DNA of 17,758 bases from Clostridia bacterium. Lineage in GTDB: Bacteria > Bacillota_A > Clostridia > Oscillospirales > CAG-272. The notes under the pieces are model-generated. The model did not search any database. It saw nothing but the letters and a program-made list of their open reading frames with translations, and was not told where the DNA came from. This document shows, in pieces, positions 1-6,875 of the stretch (position 1 is the stretch's first letter; the number at the start of each line of letters is the position of its first letter). The position numbers were made by a program, and so were the translations under genes. The stretch spans positions 1 through 17,758 of the forward strand of contig JAFQLG010000048.1 in the NCBI GenBank assembly GCA_017414605.1, in the 5' to 3' direction.

Positions 1-1
1 C

Positions 2-166
2 ACCTTCCACGGCTGGGGCGACCCCGAGGAGCATGACCGCATCGACTATATCCTTATCAGTAAAGGAGATGCCGAGGTTTACGAGTACCACGTGCTTGAC
101 AACTGCTATGACGGCGTCTATTCCAGCGACCACTCGTCAATTTACATTAAGACCAGGATTAAATAA
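2..166 (+). CDS. C-terminal fragment of an endonuclease/exonuclease/phosphatase-family protein
   Basis: This is the last 54 residues of a protein whose start lies before the window; the frame opens at base 2 and stops at 164-166. Two family signatures are visible: HDRIDYILIS, matching the 'RIDYI' strand of the endonuclease/exonuclease/phosphatase fold, and SSDHSSIY, matching the C-terminal SDH motif whose Asp-His pair is catalytic. The family hydrolyses phosphodiester or phosphomonoester bonds in a Mg-dependent way, but substrates vary widely (DNA, sphingomyelin, phosphoinositides) and this fragment does not distinguish them. The stop codon is immediately followed by the ATG of the radical SAM gene, so the two are probably co-transcribed and translationally coupled. 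Confidence 0.75.
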   Translation, partial: TFHGWGDPEEHDRIDYILISKGDAEVYEYHVLDNCYDGVYSSDHSSIYIKTRIK

Positions 167-1006
167 ATGCTTGATAAAATATATTTGGAAATAACAAACG
201 TCTGCAACCTTGATTGCTCGTTTTGCCACAAGACCGCGCGGCAAAAAAAGCTTTTGACCGAGCAAGAATTCAATATTCTGACCGACAAGCTGCAGGGACG
301 GGCGAAATTTCTGTATTTTCACCTTATGGGCGAGCCGACCTTGCATCCACTATTGCCAAAGTTTATTGATATTGCTCGGCAAAAGGGCTTTCTTCCCATG
401 CTCACCACAAACGGCTCCCTGCTTTCAAAATGCGGCGGCGAGCTGCTCTCTCACCTGCCATATAAGATAAGCATTTCGCTTCACGCACCGGAGGCCAATC
501 CCACCTTTGCTGACGAGGGATACCTTGACGTCTGCATAGATTTTGCAAAGCAAGCGGCGCGCGGCTGCATCGTGGCTCTCCGTCTTTGGAATCTCGGAAC
601 GGATAGCGACAATTCCGCCGTTTTGACGCGACTGCACGCCGAATTTACGGGCGAATGGGGCGAGGTTCGCGGCGGATCAAGCCTGCGCCTTGCACCAAAG
701 CTATTTTTGGAATGGGGCGAGCACTTTGACTGGCCCGACCGTTCAGCTCCCGAGTGCTCCCCCGACACCGACGTTTTCTGCTACGGCTTGCGCGACCAGA
801 TAGGCGTGCTTTGTGACGGCACCTGCGTTCCCTGCTGTCTTGACGCCGAGGGTGATCTGGCGCTTGGTAATCTCTTTGATCTCGAGCTTGACGAAATTCT
901 CTCATCTCCGCGCGCTCGCGCCATATACGAAGGATTCTCTCATCGCCGAGCCTGCGAATCCCTATGCCGCAAATGCGGATATGCCAAGAGATTTGGGAGA
1001 GGTTAG
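167..1006 (+). CDS. Radical SAM protein with SPASM-like C-terminal cysteine domain
   Basis: A 279-residue protein. The radical SAM cluster motif CxxxCxxC is at Cys13, Cys17 and Cys20 (CNLDCSFC) and should bind the [4Fe-4S] cluster that cleaves S-adenosylmethionine. A 'GEP' SAM-contact motif follows at 55-57 (MGEPTLHP). The C-terminal part carries many further cysteines (197, 205, 216, 220, 223, 224, 263, 267, 270) in a CxxxCxxCC...CxxxCxxC arrangement, as in SPASM domains that hold auxiliary Fe-S clusters in peptide-modifying and anaerobic sulfatase-maturing enzymes. The start ATG directly abuts the upstream stop. No precursor peptide gene is visible beside it, so the substrate is unknown. 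The family is clear; the specific reaction is not. Confidence 0.85.
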   Translation: MLDKIYLEITNVCNLDCSFCHKTARQKKLLTEQEFNILTDKLQGRAKFLYFHLMGEPTLHPLLPKFIDIARQKGFLPMLTTNGSLLSKCGGELLSHLPYKISISLHAPEANPTFADEGYLDVCIDFAKQAARGCIVALRLWNLGTDSDNSAVLTRLHAEFTGEWGEVRGGSSLRLAPKLFLEWGEHFDWPDRSAPECSPDTDVFCYGLRDQIGVLCDGTCVPCCLDAEGDLALGNLFDLELDEILSSPRARAIYEGFSHRRACESLCRKCGYAKRFGRG

Positions 1007-1152
1007 TTGGCGCTTTGTGAGGAAGACGCGGTCGCTTTCGAGAAAGCTCCGCAAAGCTTTCCCCGAGGGATTGGGGTTCTACAAGATTGAAGTGACGTTG
1101 CTTTTGCTCCGCAAAATCAACCTCTCAAACCTACCTGCATTGGTAGATTGTT

Positions 1153-1199
1153 GAACCCAAGCAAGAACGCAAAATTTGAAAATTGTGTTCTTTGGGTTC
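1153..1199 (+). repeat. Long imperfect inverted repeat between the radical SAM gene and the aro promoter
   Basis: GAACCCA (1153-1159) pairs with TGGGTTC (1193-1199), and AAGAAC (1163-1168) pairs with GTTCTT (1187-1192), with a 3-base bulge and an A/T-rich apex. The 3' flank has only scattered T's (about 1206-1217), so this may be a weak terminator for the upstream transcript or a residual element. The rest of 1007-1239 shows no convincing gene. Confidence 0.4.
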
Positions 1200-1239
1200 G
1201 ACAAATTTAATATTTTTCAGACAAAAACGCAAATTTATA

Positions 1240-1268
1240 TTGACAAACTAAAAAAACGGTGCTAAACT
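1240..1268 (+). promoter_or_regulatory. Sigma-A-type promoter of the aro leader/aroF transcript
   Basis: A perfect -35 TTGACA (1240-1245) is followed after exactly 17 bases by the -10 hexamer TAAACT (1263-1268). The leader peptide start codon lies 31 bases after the -10, leaving room for a short 5' end containing the AGGAG ribosome binding site (1287-1291). Confidence 0.8.
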
Positions 1269-1298
1269 GTTTATAACGATAAAAAAAGGAGAATCGGT

Positions 1299-1358
1299 AT
1301 GTCCCGCCAGAGCTTTGCATTTGCATACTTTTACTTTTATTATTATTACGCTGCGTAA
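1299..1358 (+). CDS. Aromatic leader peptide (Phe/Tyr) of the aro operon
   Basis: A 19-codon ORF encodes MSRQSFAFAYFYFYYYYAA and ends with TAA at 1356-1358. Ten of the 19 residues are aromatic: four Phe and six Tyr, eight of them in one uninterrupted run (codons 10-17). An AGGAG site at 1287-1291 sits 7 bases before the ATG, so translation is plausible. The ORF lies between a promoter and a hairpin-plus-T-run terminator directly before the first aromatic pathway gene. By analogy with the pheA, trpE and his leaders of proteobacteria, I infer that ribosome stalling at these codons senses charged tRNA-Phe and tRNA-Tyr. There is no Trp codon. The peptide is unlikely to have a function of its own. 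Confidence 0.87.
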   Translation: MSRQSFAFAYFYFYYYYAA

Positions 1359-1370
1359 TGTAATAAAAGT
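1333..1370 (+). promoter_or_regulatory. Leader hairpin (1:2 type) overlapping the Tyr codons
   Basis: ACTTTTATTA (1333-1342) pairs perfectly with TAATAAAAGT (1361-1370). Inside it, ATTACG (1345-1350) pairs with CGTAAT (1354-1359) around a CTG loop. The 5' arm is made of the Phe/Tyr codons and the 3' arm includes the leader stop codon, which is the geometry of the pause hairpin in classical attenuators. Confidence 0.75.
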
Positions 1371-1424
1371 GATTTTTGCTGTGCAGAATTTGGATGCTTT
1401 TCCGCGTGGGAATGCCGTAATTTA

Positions 1425-1468
1425 CCGAGTGTCAGCAGTTGTCACTGCACACTCGGGATTTTTATTTT
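1425..1468 (+). terminator. Attenuator terminator upstream of aroF
   Basis: CCGAGTGT (1425-1432) pairs with ACACTCGG (1449-1456). CAG/CTG (1433-1435 with 1445-1447) extends the stem past a single bulged C. The stem is followed by the T-rich run TTTTTATTTT (1459-1468). It lies entirely between the leader peptide and the aroF ribosome binding site (AAGGAG, 1469-1474), so it can only act as a conditional terminator of the aro transcript. Bases 1368-1381 can pair with 1433-1446 as a candidate antiterminator. Confidence 0.85.
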
Positions 1469-1481
1469 AAGGAGAAAAAAT

Positions 1482-2486
1482 ATGATAGCAGTATTGAAAA
1501 ACGGAACCAACGACGCTCAGATAAAGAGCCTTACCGATTGGATAGAATCCTTGGGACTTCAGGTCCACCTTTCGCGCGGAGAATACCAGACCATAGTCGG
1601 TCTTGTGGGTGACACCAGCCGCGTTGACGAGGACCTGCTCATAAGTCTGGACATAGTTGAAACAGTAAAGCGCATATCCGAGCCCTTTAAGAGCGCAAAC
1701 CGCAAGTTCCATCCCGACGATACTGTGGTCAAGGTTGGAAACACAAGCGTTGGCGGAGATACCTTTGCCGTAATGGCAGGGCCTTGCTCGGTTGAGAGCT
1801 GTGAGCAGGTGGTAGAGATTGCCAAGGCAGTTAAGGCGGCAGGTGCCACCATTTTGCGCGGCGGTGCTTTCAAGCCTCGCACATCGCCGTACGATTTTCA
1901 GGGGCTCAAGGCAGAAGGAATCGAATTTCTGCTTGAAGCAAAAAGGCAGACGGGACTGCCCATAGTTACCGAGATAATGAACGCAGAGCATCTACCTCTC
2001 TTTGAGGACGTTGACTTGATCCAGGTCGGCGCGCGCAATATGCAGAATTTTGAGCTGCTCAAGGAGCTGGGCAAAACGAACAAGCCCATTCTCTTAAAGC
2101 GCGGTCTGTCAGCAACCATCAAGGAATGGCTCATGAGCGCGGAATATATTATGGCGGGCGGAAATGAAAACATTATTCTCTGCGAGCGCGGCATTCGCTC
2201 GTACGACGCTCAATACACGCGCAACGTTCTCGACCTCTCCGCGATTCCCGTTCTCAAGGAGCTTACTCACCTGCCCGTTATCGTTGACCCAAGTCACGCA
2301 ACGGGAGCCTCAAAGCTGGTTCGTCCTATGGCAATGGCGGCGGCAGCTTGCGGCGCGCACGGACTTATGATAGAAGTCCATAACAACCCCAAGGCAGCCC
2401 TTTGTGACGGTCCCCAGTCACTCACGCCCGAGCAGTTCGCTCGCGTTTTGGAGGACGTTAACAAAATTTGCGCGGCAGCTAAATAA
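1482..2486 (+). CDS. aroF: 3-deoxy-D-arabino-heptulosonate 7-phosphate (DAHP) synthase with N-terminal regulatory domain
   Basis: This enzyme condenses phosphoenolpyruvate and erythrose 4-phosphate to DAHP, the committed first step of the shikimate pathway. The 334-residue protein has an N-terminal ferredoxin/ACT-like regulatory domain (about 1-70) and a TIM barrel. Visible motifs are AGPCSVE (99-105), RGGAFKPRTSPY (126-137), KRG (206-208) and DPSHATG (269-275). The expected metal ligands fall at Cys102, His272, Glu298 and Asp309, the positions I recall for the Thermotoga maritima type I-beta enzyme. In that enzyme the N-terminal domain mediates feedback inhibition by Tyr (and Phe). The start is set by AAGGAG at 1469-1474, 7 bases upstream. 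The Phe/Tyr leader and attenuator lie directly before it, so expression and activity may respond to the same end products. Confidence 0.95.
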   Translation: MIAVLKNGTNDAQIKSLTDWIESLGLQVHLSRGEYQTIVGLVGDTSRVDEDLLISLDIVETVKRISEPFKSANRKFHPDDTVVKVGNTSVGGDTFAVMAGPCSVESCEQVVEIAKAVKAAGATILRGGAFKPRTSPYDFQGLKAEGIEFLLEAKRQTGLPIVTEIMNAEHLPLFEDVDLIQVGARNMQNFELLKELGKTNKPILLKRGLSATIKEWLMSAEYIMAGGNENIILCERGIRSYDAQYTRNVLDLSAIPVLKELTHLPVIVDPSHATGASKLVRPMAMAAAACGAHGLMIEVHNNPKAALCDGPQSLTPEQFARVLEDVNKICAAAK

Positions 2487-2492
2487 TAAATA

Positions 2493-2521
2493 TTGAAATA
2501 TATATATTTATTTGTTATAAT
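2493..2521 (+). promoter_or_regulatory. Internal sigma-A-type promoter before tyrA
   Basis: TTGAAA (2493-2498) and a perfect TATAAT (2516-2521) are separated by exactly 17 bases in the A/T-rich aroF-tyrA gap. It would allow tyrA and the downstream aro genes to be transcribed without passing the aroF attenuator. Confidence 0.7.
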
Positions 2522-2552
2522 AAGACTATAAGATCAAACGAAAGGCAGTATT

Positions 2553-3401
2553 ATGAAGATAGGCGTAGTTGGACTCGGACTTATCGGCGGCTCTATGGCA
2601 AAGGCATACAGAGCCTATTCCGATGCCCTGGCACTTGAATATGAAATATACGGATACGACCTGGATAAGTCTATTGTGGATTTTGCTCGCCTTGACGGTA
2701 CGCTTAACGGCGTGCTTGACGACAGCACCCTTCCGCTCTGCGATCTTGTTTTTGTGGCACTATATCCCATAGCTTGCATTGAATATCTTAAGTCAAACGC
2801 CCAAAAATTCGGCAAGAGCTCTGTTGTAATGGACCTGTGCGGCATAAAAGCGCAGGTATGCGAGTGCGGATTTGAGCTTGCGCGCGAGTATGGCTTTACC
2901 TTTGTCGGCGGTCACCCCATGGCAGGAACGCATCATTCGGGCTACAAATATTCAAAGCCCAATATGTTCCGCTCGGCGCCAATGGTCATCGTTCCGCCGA
3001 GGTTTGACGACATCTCTCTGCTTGGGAAAATAAAGCAACTGCTCATACCCGCAGGCTTTGGTAGATTTTCATTTACCACGGCAGAAGAACACGACAAAAT
3101 GATCGCCTTTACCTCCCAGCTGGCTCACGTTGTGTCAAACGCATACGTGAAAAGTCCCACCGCAAAGGATCACAAGGGATTTTCTGCGGGAAGCTATAAG
3201 GATATGACGCGCGTTGCCTGGCTCAACGAATATATGTGGTCCGAGCTGTTTTTGGAAAACCGCGAGCCTCTGCTCTATGAGATAGACATCATCATAGAAT
3301 CGCTTTCTCAATACCGAGGGGCTATTAAAGAGGGCGACCGCGAAAGGCTTACCTCGCTTTTGCGCGACGGTCGCATAGCCAAAGAGCAAATAGACGGCTG
3401 A
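2553..3401 (+). CDS. tyrA: Prephenate dehydrogenase
   Basis: It oxidatively decarboxylates prephenate to 4-hydroxyphenylpyruvate using NAD(P), the dedicated step to tyrosine. The 282-residue protein starts with a Rossmann nucleotide-binding loop GLGLIGGS (7-14). The family's catalytic His motif is present as GGHPMAGTHHSGY (His121), and SQLAHVVSNA (His192) and AGSYKDMTRVA (Arg220) match substrate-binding regions. The usual TEKSG segment is THHSG here. There is no C-terminal ACT domain, so direct Tyr feedback on this enzyme is less obvious than in longer homologues. GAAAGG lies 8 bases before the ATG. It has its own promoter and leads into aroB after 55 bases. Arogenate dehydrogenase activity cannot be excluded from sequence alone. 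Confidence 0.92.
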   Translation: MKIGVVGLGLIGGSMAKAYRAYSDALALEYEIYGYDLDKSIVDFARLDGTLNGVLDDSTLPLCDLVFVALYPIACIEYLKSNAQKFGKSSVVMDLCGIKAQVCECGFELAREYGFTFVGGHPMAGTHHSGYKYSKPNMFRSAPMVIVPPRFDDISLLGKIKQLLIPAGFGRFSFTTAEEHDKMIAFTSQLAHVVSNAYVKSPTAKDHKGFSAGSYKDMTRVAWLNEYMWSELFLENREPLLYEIDIIIESLSQYRGAIKEGDRERLTSLLRDGRIAKEQIDG

Positions 3402-3428
3402 AGAGGTTGTCATCAAAACGATTTATTA

Positions 3429-3442
3429 CGCCGCATGCGGCG
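3429..3442 (+). repeat. Perfect 14-base palindrome before aroB
   Basis: CGCCGCATGCGGCG is its own reverse complement and sits four bases before the GGAG ribosome binding site of aroB. It could form a 5-bp RNA hairpin with a CATG loop, or serve as a protein-binding site; nothing distinguishes the two. Confidence 0.4.
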
Positions 3443-3456
3443 AAATGGAGATCAAT

Positions 3457-4506
3457 ATGAAAAAGGTTACGGTAAACGCGTCGCTAACCTACGACGTGCT
3501 TATAGAAAAAGGAATAATCGACCGCGCGGGCGAGCTGTGCCGCGGCGTTTCGTCACCCTGCCGGGCTGTTATAGTTACCGACACAAACGTTGCCCCCCTC
3601 TATCTTGACAGAGTGCAAGCTTCGCTGGGTAAAAGCGGATTTGAAGCTATAAGCTTTACCATAGAGGCGGGCGAACAGTCCAAATGCGCCGAGAGCTACC
3701 TTGCTCTGCTCTCCTTTATGGCAAGTAACCGCATAACCCGCTCTGACGTTATTGTGGCGCTGGGTGGCGGTGTGGTTGGTGACCTTGCGGGCTTTGCGGC
3801 AGCAACCTATCTGCGCGGCATAAAATTTTTTCAGATACCCACAACTCTGCTCGCTATGGTGGATTCCTCGGTTGGCGGCAAGACCGCAATCGACATTCCC
3901 GAGGGCAAAAACCTTGTTGGAGCCTTCTATCAGCCATCGCTCGTAATTTGTGACCCCGAAACACTTTCAACTCTGCCCCGCCCCGTTTTTGCGGACGGAT
4001 GCGCAGAGGTACTTAAATACGGAATAATCAATGACAAGCCCCTTTGGGACAAGCTGGGTCAGCCTATAGAGCATCAACTTGAGGACGTTATCGAAAAATG
4101 CGTTGCGGACAAGCGCGACATAGTAAATGAGGACGAGCGCGACGTTGGAGTGCGCCAGCTGTTAAATCTCGGTCACACACCTGCGCACGCCGTTGAGATG
4201 CTTTCTGCCTTTTCAATATCGCACGGCAGCGCAGTTGCTATGGGAATGGCAATTATGGCTCGCGCCGCCGCAAAAATGGGACTTTGCCCCGATAGCGATT
4301 GTAAAGAAATAATCGATCGCATCGCGTCTTATGGCTTACCCACAGGCTGTCCGTTTTCGGCGTCCGAGCTTGCAAGCATAGCGCTTAACGATAAAAAACG
4401 CGGCGGAAAATCCATATCGGTAATCCTACCGCACGGCATTGGCAATTCCCAAATACATAAAATCAGCGTGGACGAGCTTGAGAAAATATTCTCGCTCGGT
4501 CTTTGA
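3457..4506 (+). CDS. aroB: 3-dehydroquinate synthase
   Basis: It converts DAHP to 3-dehydroquinate, the second shikimate step, using NAD and a divalent metal. Family motifs are GGGVVGDLAGFAAATYLRG (NAD-binding glycine-rich loop), TTLLAMVDSSVGGKTAID, KNLVGAFYQP, CAEVLKYGII (metal-ligand Glu) and NLGHTPAHAVE followed by HGSAVAMGM (the two metal-ligand His). Length is typical at 349 residues. I take the ATG at 3457 as the start because GGAG (3447-3450) lies 6 bases before it. An in-frame ATG at 3445 overlaps that site and would add MEIN. NLGHTPAHAVE differs slightly from the commoner NLGHTxGHAxE, but the ligand His is kept. It is followed 8 bases later by aroA. Confidence 0.95.
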   Translation: MKKVTVNASLTYDVLIEKGIIDRAGELCRGVSSPCRAVIVTDTNVAPLYLDRVQASLGKSGFEAISFTIEAGEQSKCAESYLALLSFMASNRITRSDVIVALGGGVVGDLAGFAAATYLRGIKFFQIPTTLLAMVDSSVGGKTAIDIPEGKNLVGAFYQPSLVICDPETLSTLPRPVFADGCAEVLKYGIINDKPLWDKLGQPIEHQLEDVIEKCVADKRDIVNEDERDVGVRQLLNLGHTPAHAVEMLSAFSISHGSAVAMGMAIMARAAAKMGLCPDSDCKEIIDRIASYGLPTGCPFSASELASIALNDKKRGGKSISVILPHGIGNSQIHKISVDELEKIFSLGL

Positions 4507-4514
4507 GAGGCTTT

Positions 4515-5756
4515 ATGAACAAAACCTTTGAAAATGCACAGACCAAGGCGGAAGTGCGCGCCATTTCCTCAAAATCCGAGGCACACCGCGCGCTTATCTG
4601 CGCCGCGCTGTCGGACGCGCCCTGCTTTGTCGAATGTAACGACACAAATAACGATATTGACGCCACGGCGCGCTGTCTATGCGCTCTGGGTGCAAAAATA
4701 GAGAGGCGGGAAAACGGATTTTTTGTTGACCCCATCTCGAAAGTAAGCCAAAATGCCAAGCTTGACGCAGGCGAATCGGGCTCAACACTCCGCTTTCTGA
4801 TTCCGCTTGCCGCAGCTCTCGGCGCAAATTGTCGCTTTCTGATGCGCGGCAGATTGCCACATCGCCCGCTCTCTCCAATGTACGAGCTTTTGGCTGAAAA
4901 CGGCGTTACTCTCTCTCCGCAAGGCTCAAATCCACTGATCGTCGGCGGGGAGCTTTGCGGCGGAAACTATGCGATCGCGGCAAACGTTTCATCACAATAC
5001 GTAAGCGGACTTTTATTCGCTCTGTCCGTCAGCAAGGGTAAAAGCACACTTAAGCTGACCGAGAGCATAGAGTCTGCCCCCTATATCCTGATGACACTTG
5101 ATACCCTGCTCGCCTTTGGCGCAGATATAGCTTTTCATAAAAAAACAAGCACGTTTACAATAAACGGTAAGGAACGCCTTTGCTCACCATCTCATTTTAA
5201 GGTTGGCGGAGATTGGTCAAACGCCGCGTTTTTCCTATGCGCAGGAGCCATCGGCAACCGCGCAGTAACGGTCTGCGGGCTTGATGAGAGCTCGCGCCAG
5301 GGTGACCGCGCGATTTTGGACGTACTTAAACGCATGGGTGCGCGCATAACGCGTGACAAAGGTAGAATAACCGTTTACCCCTCTAAGCTTTGCGGCATAG
5401 AGGTTGACGCGAGTGATATTCCCGACCTTGTGCCAATTATTTGCACGGCAGCCTCCGTTGCAAGCGGCACTACTACAGTATTCAACGCCTCGCGTTTGCG
5501 CCTGAAGGAAAGCGACAGAATTCGGAGTGTATGCTCTTTTCTATCCGCGCTCGGCGCCGATATCACTCCCACAGAGGACGGAATGACGGTGCGCGGAAGG
5601 TCTTATCTCTCAGGCGGTACTGCAGATTCTGCAAACGACCACCGAATCGCGATGAGCGCAGCCGTTGCATCCCTTGCGTGCAAGGGCTCAGTCACAGTGT
5701 CGGGCTTTGAGGCGATCAACAAATCTTACCCCTCGTTTTTAGAAAATTTTCAATAA
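4515..5756 (+). CDS. aroA: 5-enolpyruvylshikimate-3-phosphate (EPSP) synthase
   Basis: It transfers the enolpyruvyl group of PEP to shikimate 3-phosphate. The 413-residue protein shows the phosphate/PEP-binding segment SSKSEAHRALI (Lys, Ser and Arg of the 'GSKSxxxR' motif), DAGESGSTLRFLIPLA (equivalent of the glyphosate-region GNAGTxxR loop, here GESGSTLR), GRLPHRPLSPM, SSQYVSGLL, IPDLVP (catalytic Asp), LRLKESDRI (catalytic Glu), NDHRIAMS and the C-terminal INKSYPSF. I chose ATG 4515, with GAGAGG (4505-4510) four bases upstream. An in-frame TTG at 4503 overlaps the aroB stop and is less likely. The variant GESGSTLR loop is common in Clostridia, as I recall; inhibitor sensitivity cannot be read from it. 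Confidence 0.95.
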   Translation: MNKTFENAQTKAEVRAISSKSEAHRALICAALSDAPCFVECNDTNNDIDATARCLCALGAKIERRENGFFVDPISKVSQNAKLDAGESGSTLRFLIPLAAALGANCRFLMRGRLPHRPLSPMYELLAENGVTLSPQGSNPLIVGGELCGGNYAIAANVSSQYVSGLLFALSVSKGKSTLKLTESIESAPYILMTLDTLLAFGADIAFHKKTSTFTINGKERLCSPSHFKVGGDWSNAAFFLCAGAIGNRAVTVCGLDESSRQGDRAILDVLKRMGARITRDKGRITVYPSKLCGIEVDASDIPDLVPIICTAASVASGTTTVFNASRLRLKESDRIRSVCSFLSALGADITPTEDGMTVRGRSYLSGGTADSANDHRIAMSAAVASLACKGSVTVSGFEAINKSYPSFLENFQ

Positions 5757-5766
5757 AGAGGTCCTT

Positions 5767-6849
5767 ATGCAAAACGCTTACGGAACAAATCTCAAACTGA
5801 AGATATACGGCGGATCGCACGATGATCATATCGGCATGAAGCTTTCGGGAATCCCCCAAGGTCATAAAATAGACCTTGATGAGCTGCGCGCCTTTATATC
5901 GCGCCGAGCTCCCGGGCAAAATGCCTATTCCACAGCTCGCCGAGAGAGCGACGAGCCGGTGTTCTTATCGGGCCTTGACGGCAACGTTACAAACGGCGAG
6001 GTCATCGAGGCGGTCATATACAATAAGAATCAGCGCAGTGGAGATTATCGCTCTTTCCAAGACGTTCCCCGCCCCTCTCACGCAGATTTTGCGGCGAGAA
6101 TGAAATACGGCGAGAACGTTGATCTGCGCGGCGGCGGTCATTTTTCGGGTCGCCTTACCGCTCCCATGTGCATCGCGGGCGGCATCTGCTTGCAGATACT
6201 TAAGGCCCAAGGAATACGTATCGGTGCGCACATAGCTTGCGTTGGCAACGTTTGCGATACCCCCTTTGATGCGGTATCTCTGTCGGACAACGAGCTTTAT
6301 GCCGCAAGTCGCAAAGGCTTTCCCGCGCTTGACGACGAGCGCGGCGAGGAGATGCGGGCAGTTATTGCCGCGGCAAAGAAGGAGGGCGACAGTATCGGCG
6401 GAGTTGTGGAGTGTGCGATAGTTGGCGCACCCTCTGGCCTTGGCGAGCATATGTTTATGTCGGTTGAGGGCAGAATATCTTCCATCGTATTTGCCATTCC
6501 TGCCGTTAAAGGCATAGAGTTCGGTCTGGGCTTTGGCTCAACCAAGCTTCGCGGCTCACAGAATAACGACCCCTTTGTTACAGACGGAAAAACGGTAACC
6601 ACCCTGACCAATAATGCGGGCGGCATACTTGGCGGAATGAGCAGCGGAATGCCCATAATCTTCCGCGCGGCAGTAAAGCCTACACCCTCCATCGCCAAGG
6701 AGCAGGACAGCGTGTCACTTTCGCGTATGGAAAACGTAAAGCTTTCTATCGGCGGCAGACACGACCCATGTATAGTTCCCCGCGCCGTTCCCGTATTTGA
6801 GGCGGCAGCAGCTATCGCGATATACGATATGCTGCTTGATAACAATTGA
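5767..6849 (+). CDS. aroC: Chorismate synthase
   Basis: It eliminates phosphate from EPSP to give chorismate, the last common step, and needs reduced FMN although there is no net redox change. The 360-residue length is typical. The two conserved catalytic histidines are present at His18 (YGGSHDDHIG, in place of the common FGESHG) and His105 (RPSHAD, in place of RPGHAD). RRAPGQ (about 46-51) and the glycine-rich RGGGHFSGRLTAP segment, where proteobacterial enzymes have RGGGRSSARET, are also clear. The sequence belongs to a divergent branch, which I recall from anaerobic Bacillota. AGAGG lies shortly before the ATG, 10 bases after the aroA stop, so the gene is part of the same operon. Confidence 0.94.
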   Translation: MQNAYGTNLKLKIYGGSHDDHIGMKLSGIPQGHKIDLDELRAFISRRAPGQNAYSTARRESDEPVFLSGLDGNVTNGEVIEAVIYNKNQRSGDYRSFQDVPRPSHADFAARMKYGENVDLRGGGHFSGRLTAPMCIAGGICLQILKAQGIRIGAHIACVGNVCDTPFDAVSLSDNELYAASRKGFPALDDERGEEMRAVIAAAKKEGDSIGGVVECAIVGAPSGLGEHMFMSVEGRISSIVFAIPAVKGIEFGLGFGSTKLRGSQNNDPFVTDGKTVTTLTNNAGGILGGMSSGMPIIFRAAVKPTPSIAKEQDSVSLSRMENVKLSIGGRHDPCIVPRAVPVFEAAAAIAIYDMLLDNN

Positions 6850-6875
6850 CTTCCTAACACACGAAAGGCAAACAT

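Noticed and set aside
813..1154. A 113-residue plus-strand ORF running past the radical SAM stop
   Set aside because: Most of it overlaps the radical SAM gene in another frame, it has no ribosome binding site, and the remainder has no recognisable domain.
1240..1481. T-box riboswitch as the control element upstream of aroF
   Set aside because: No AGGGTGGNACCGCG-like T-box sequence or specifier-loop architecture is visible, and the leader ORF plus terminator explains the region better.
4503..4514. TTG start for aroA overlapping the aroB stop
   Set aside because: GAGAGG is positioned for the ATG at 4515, and the extra MRGF adds nothing conserved.
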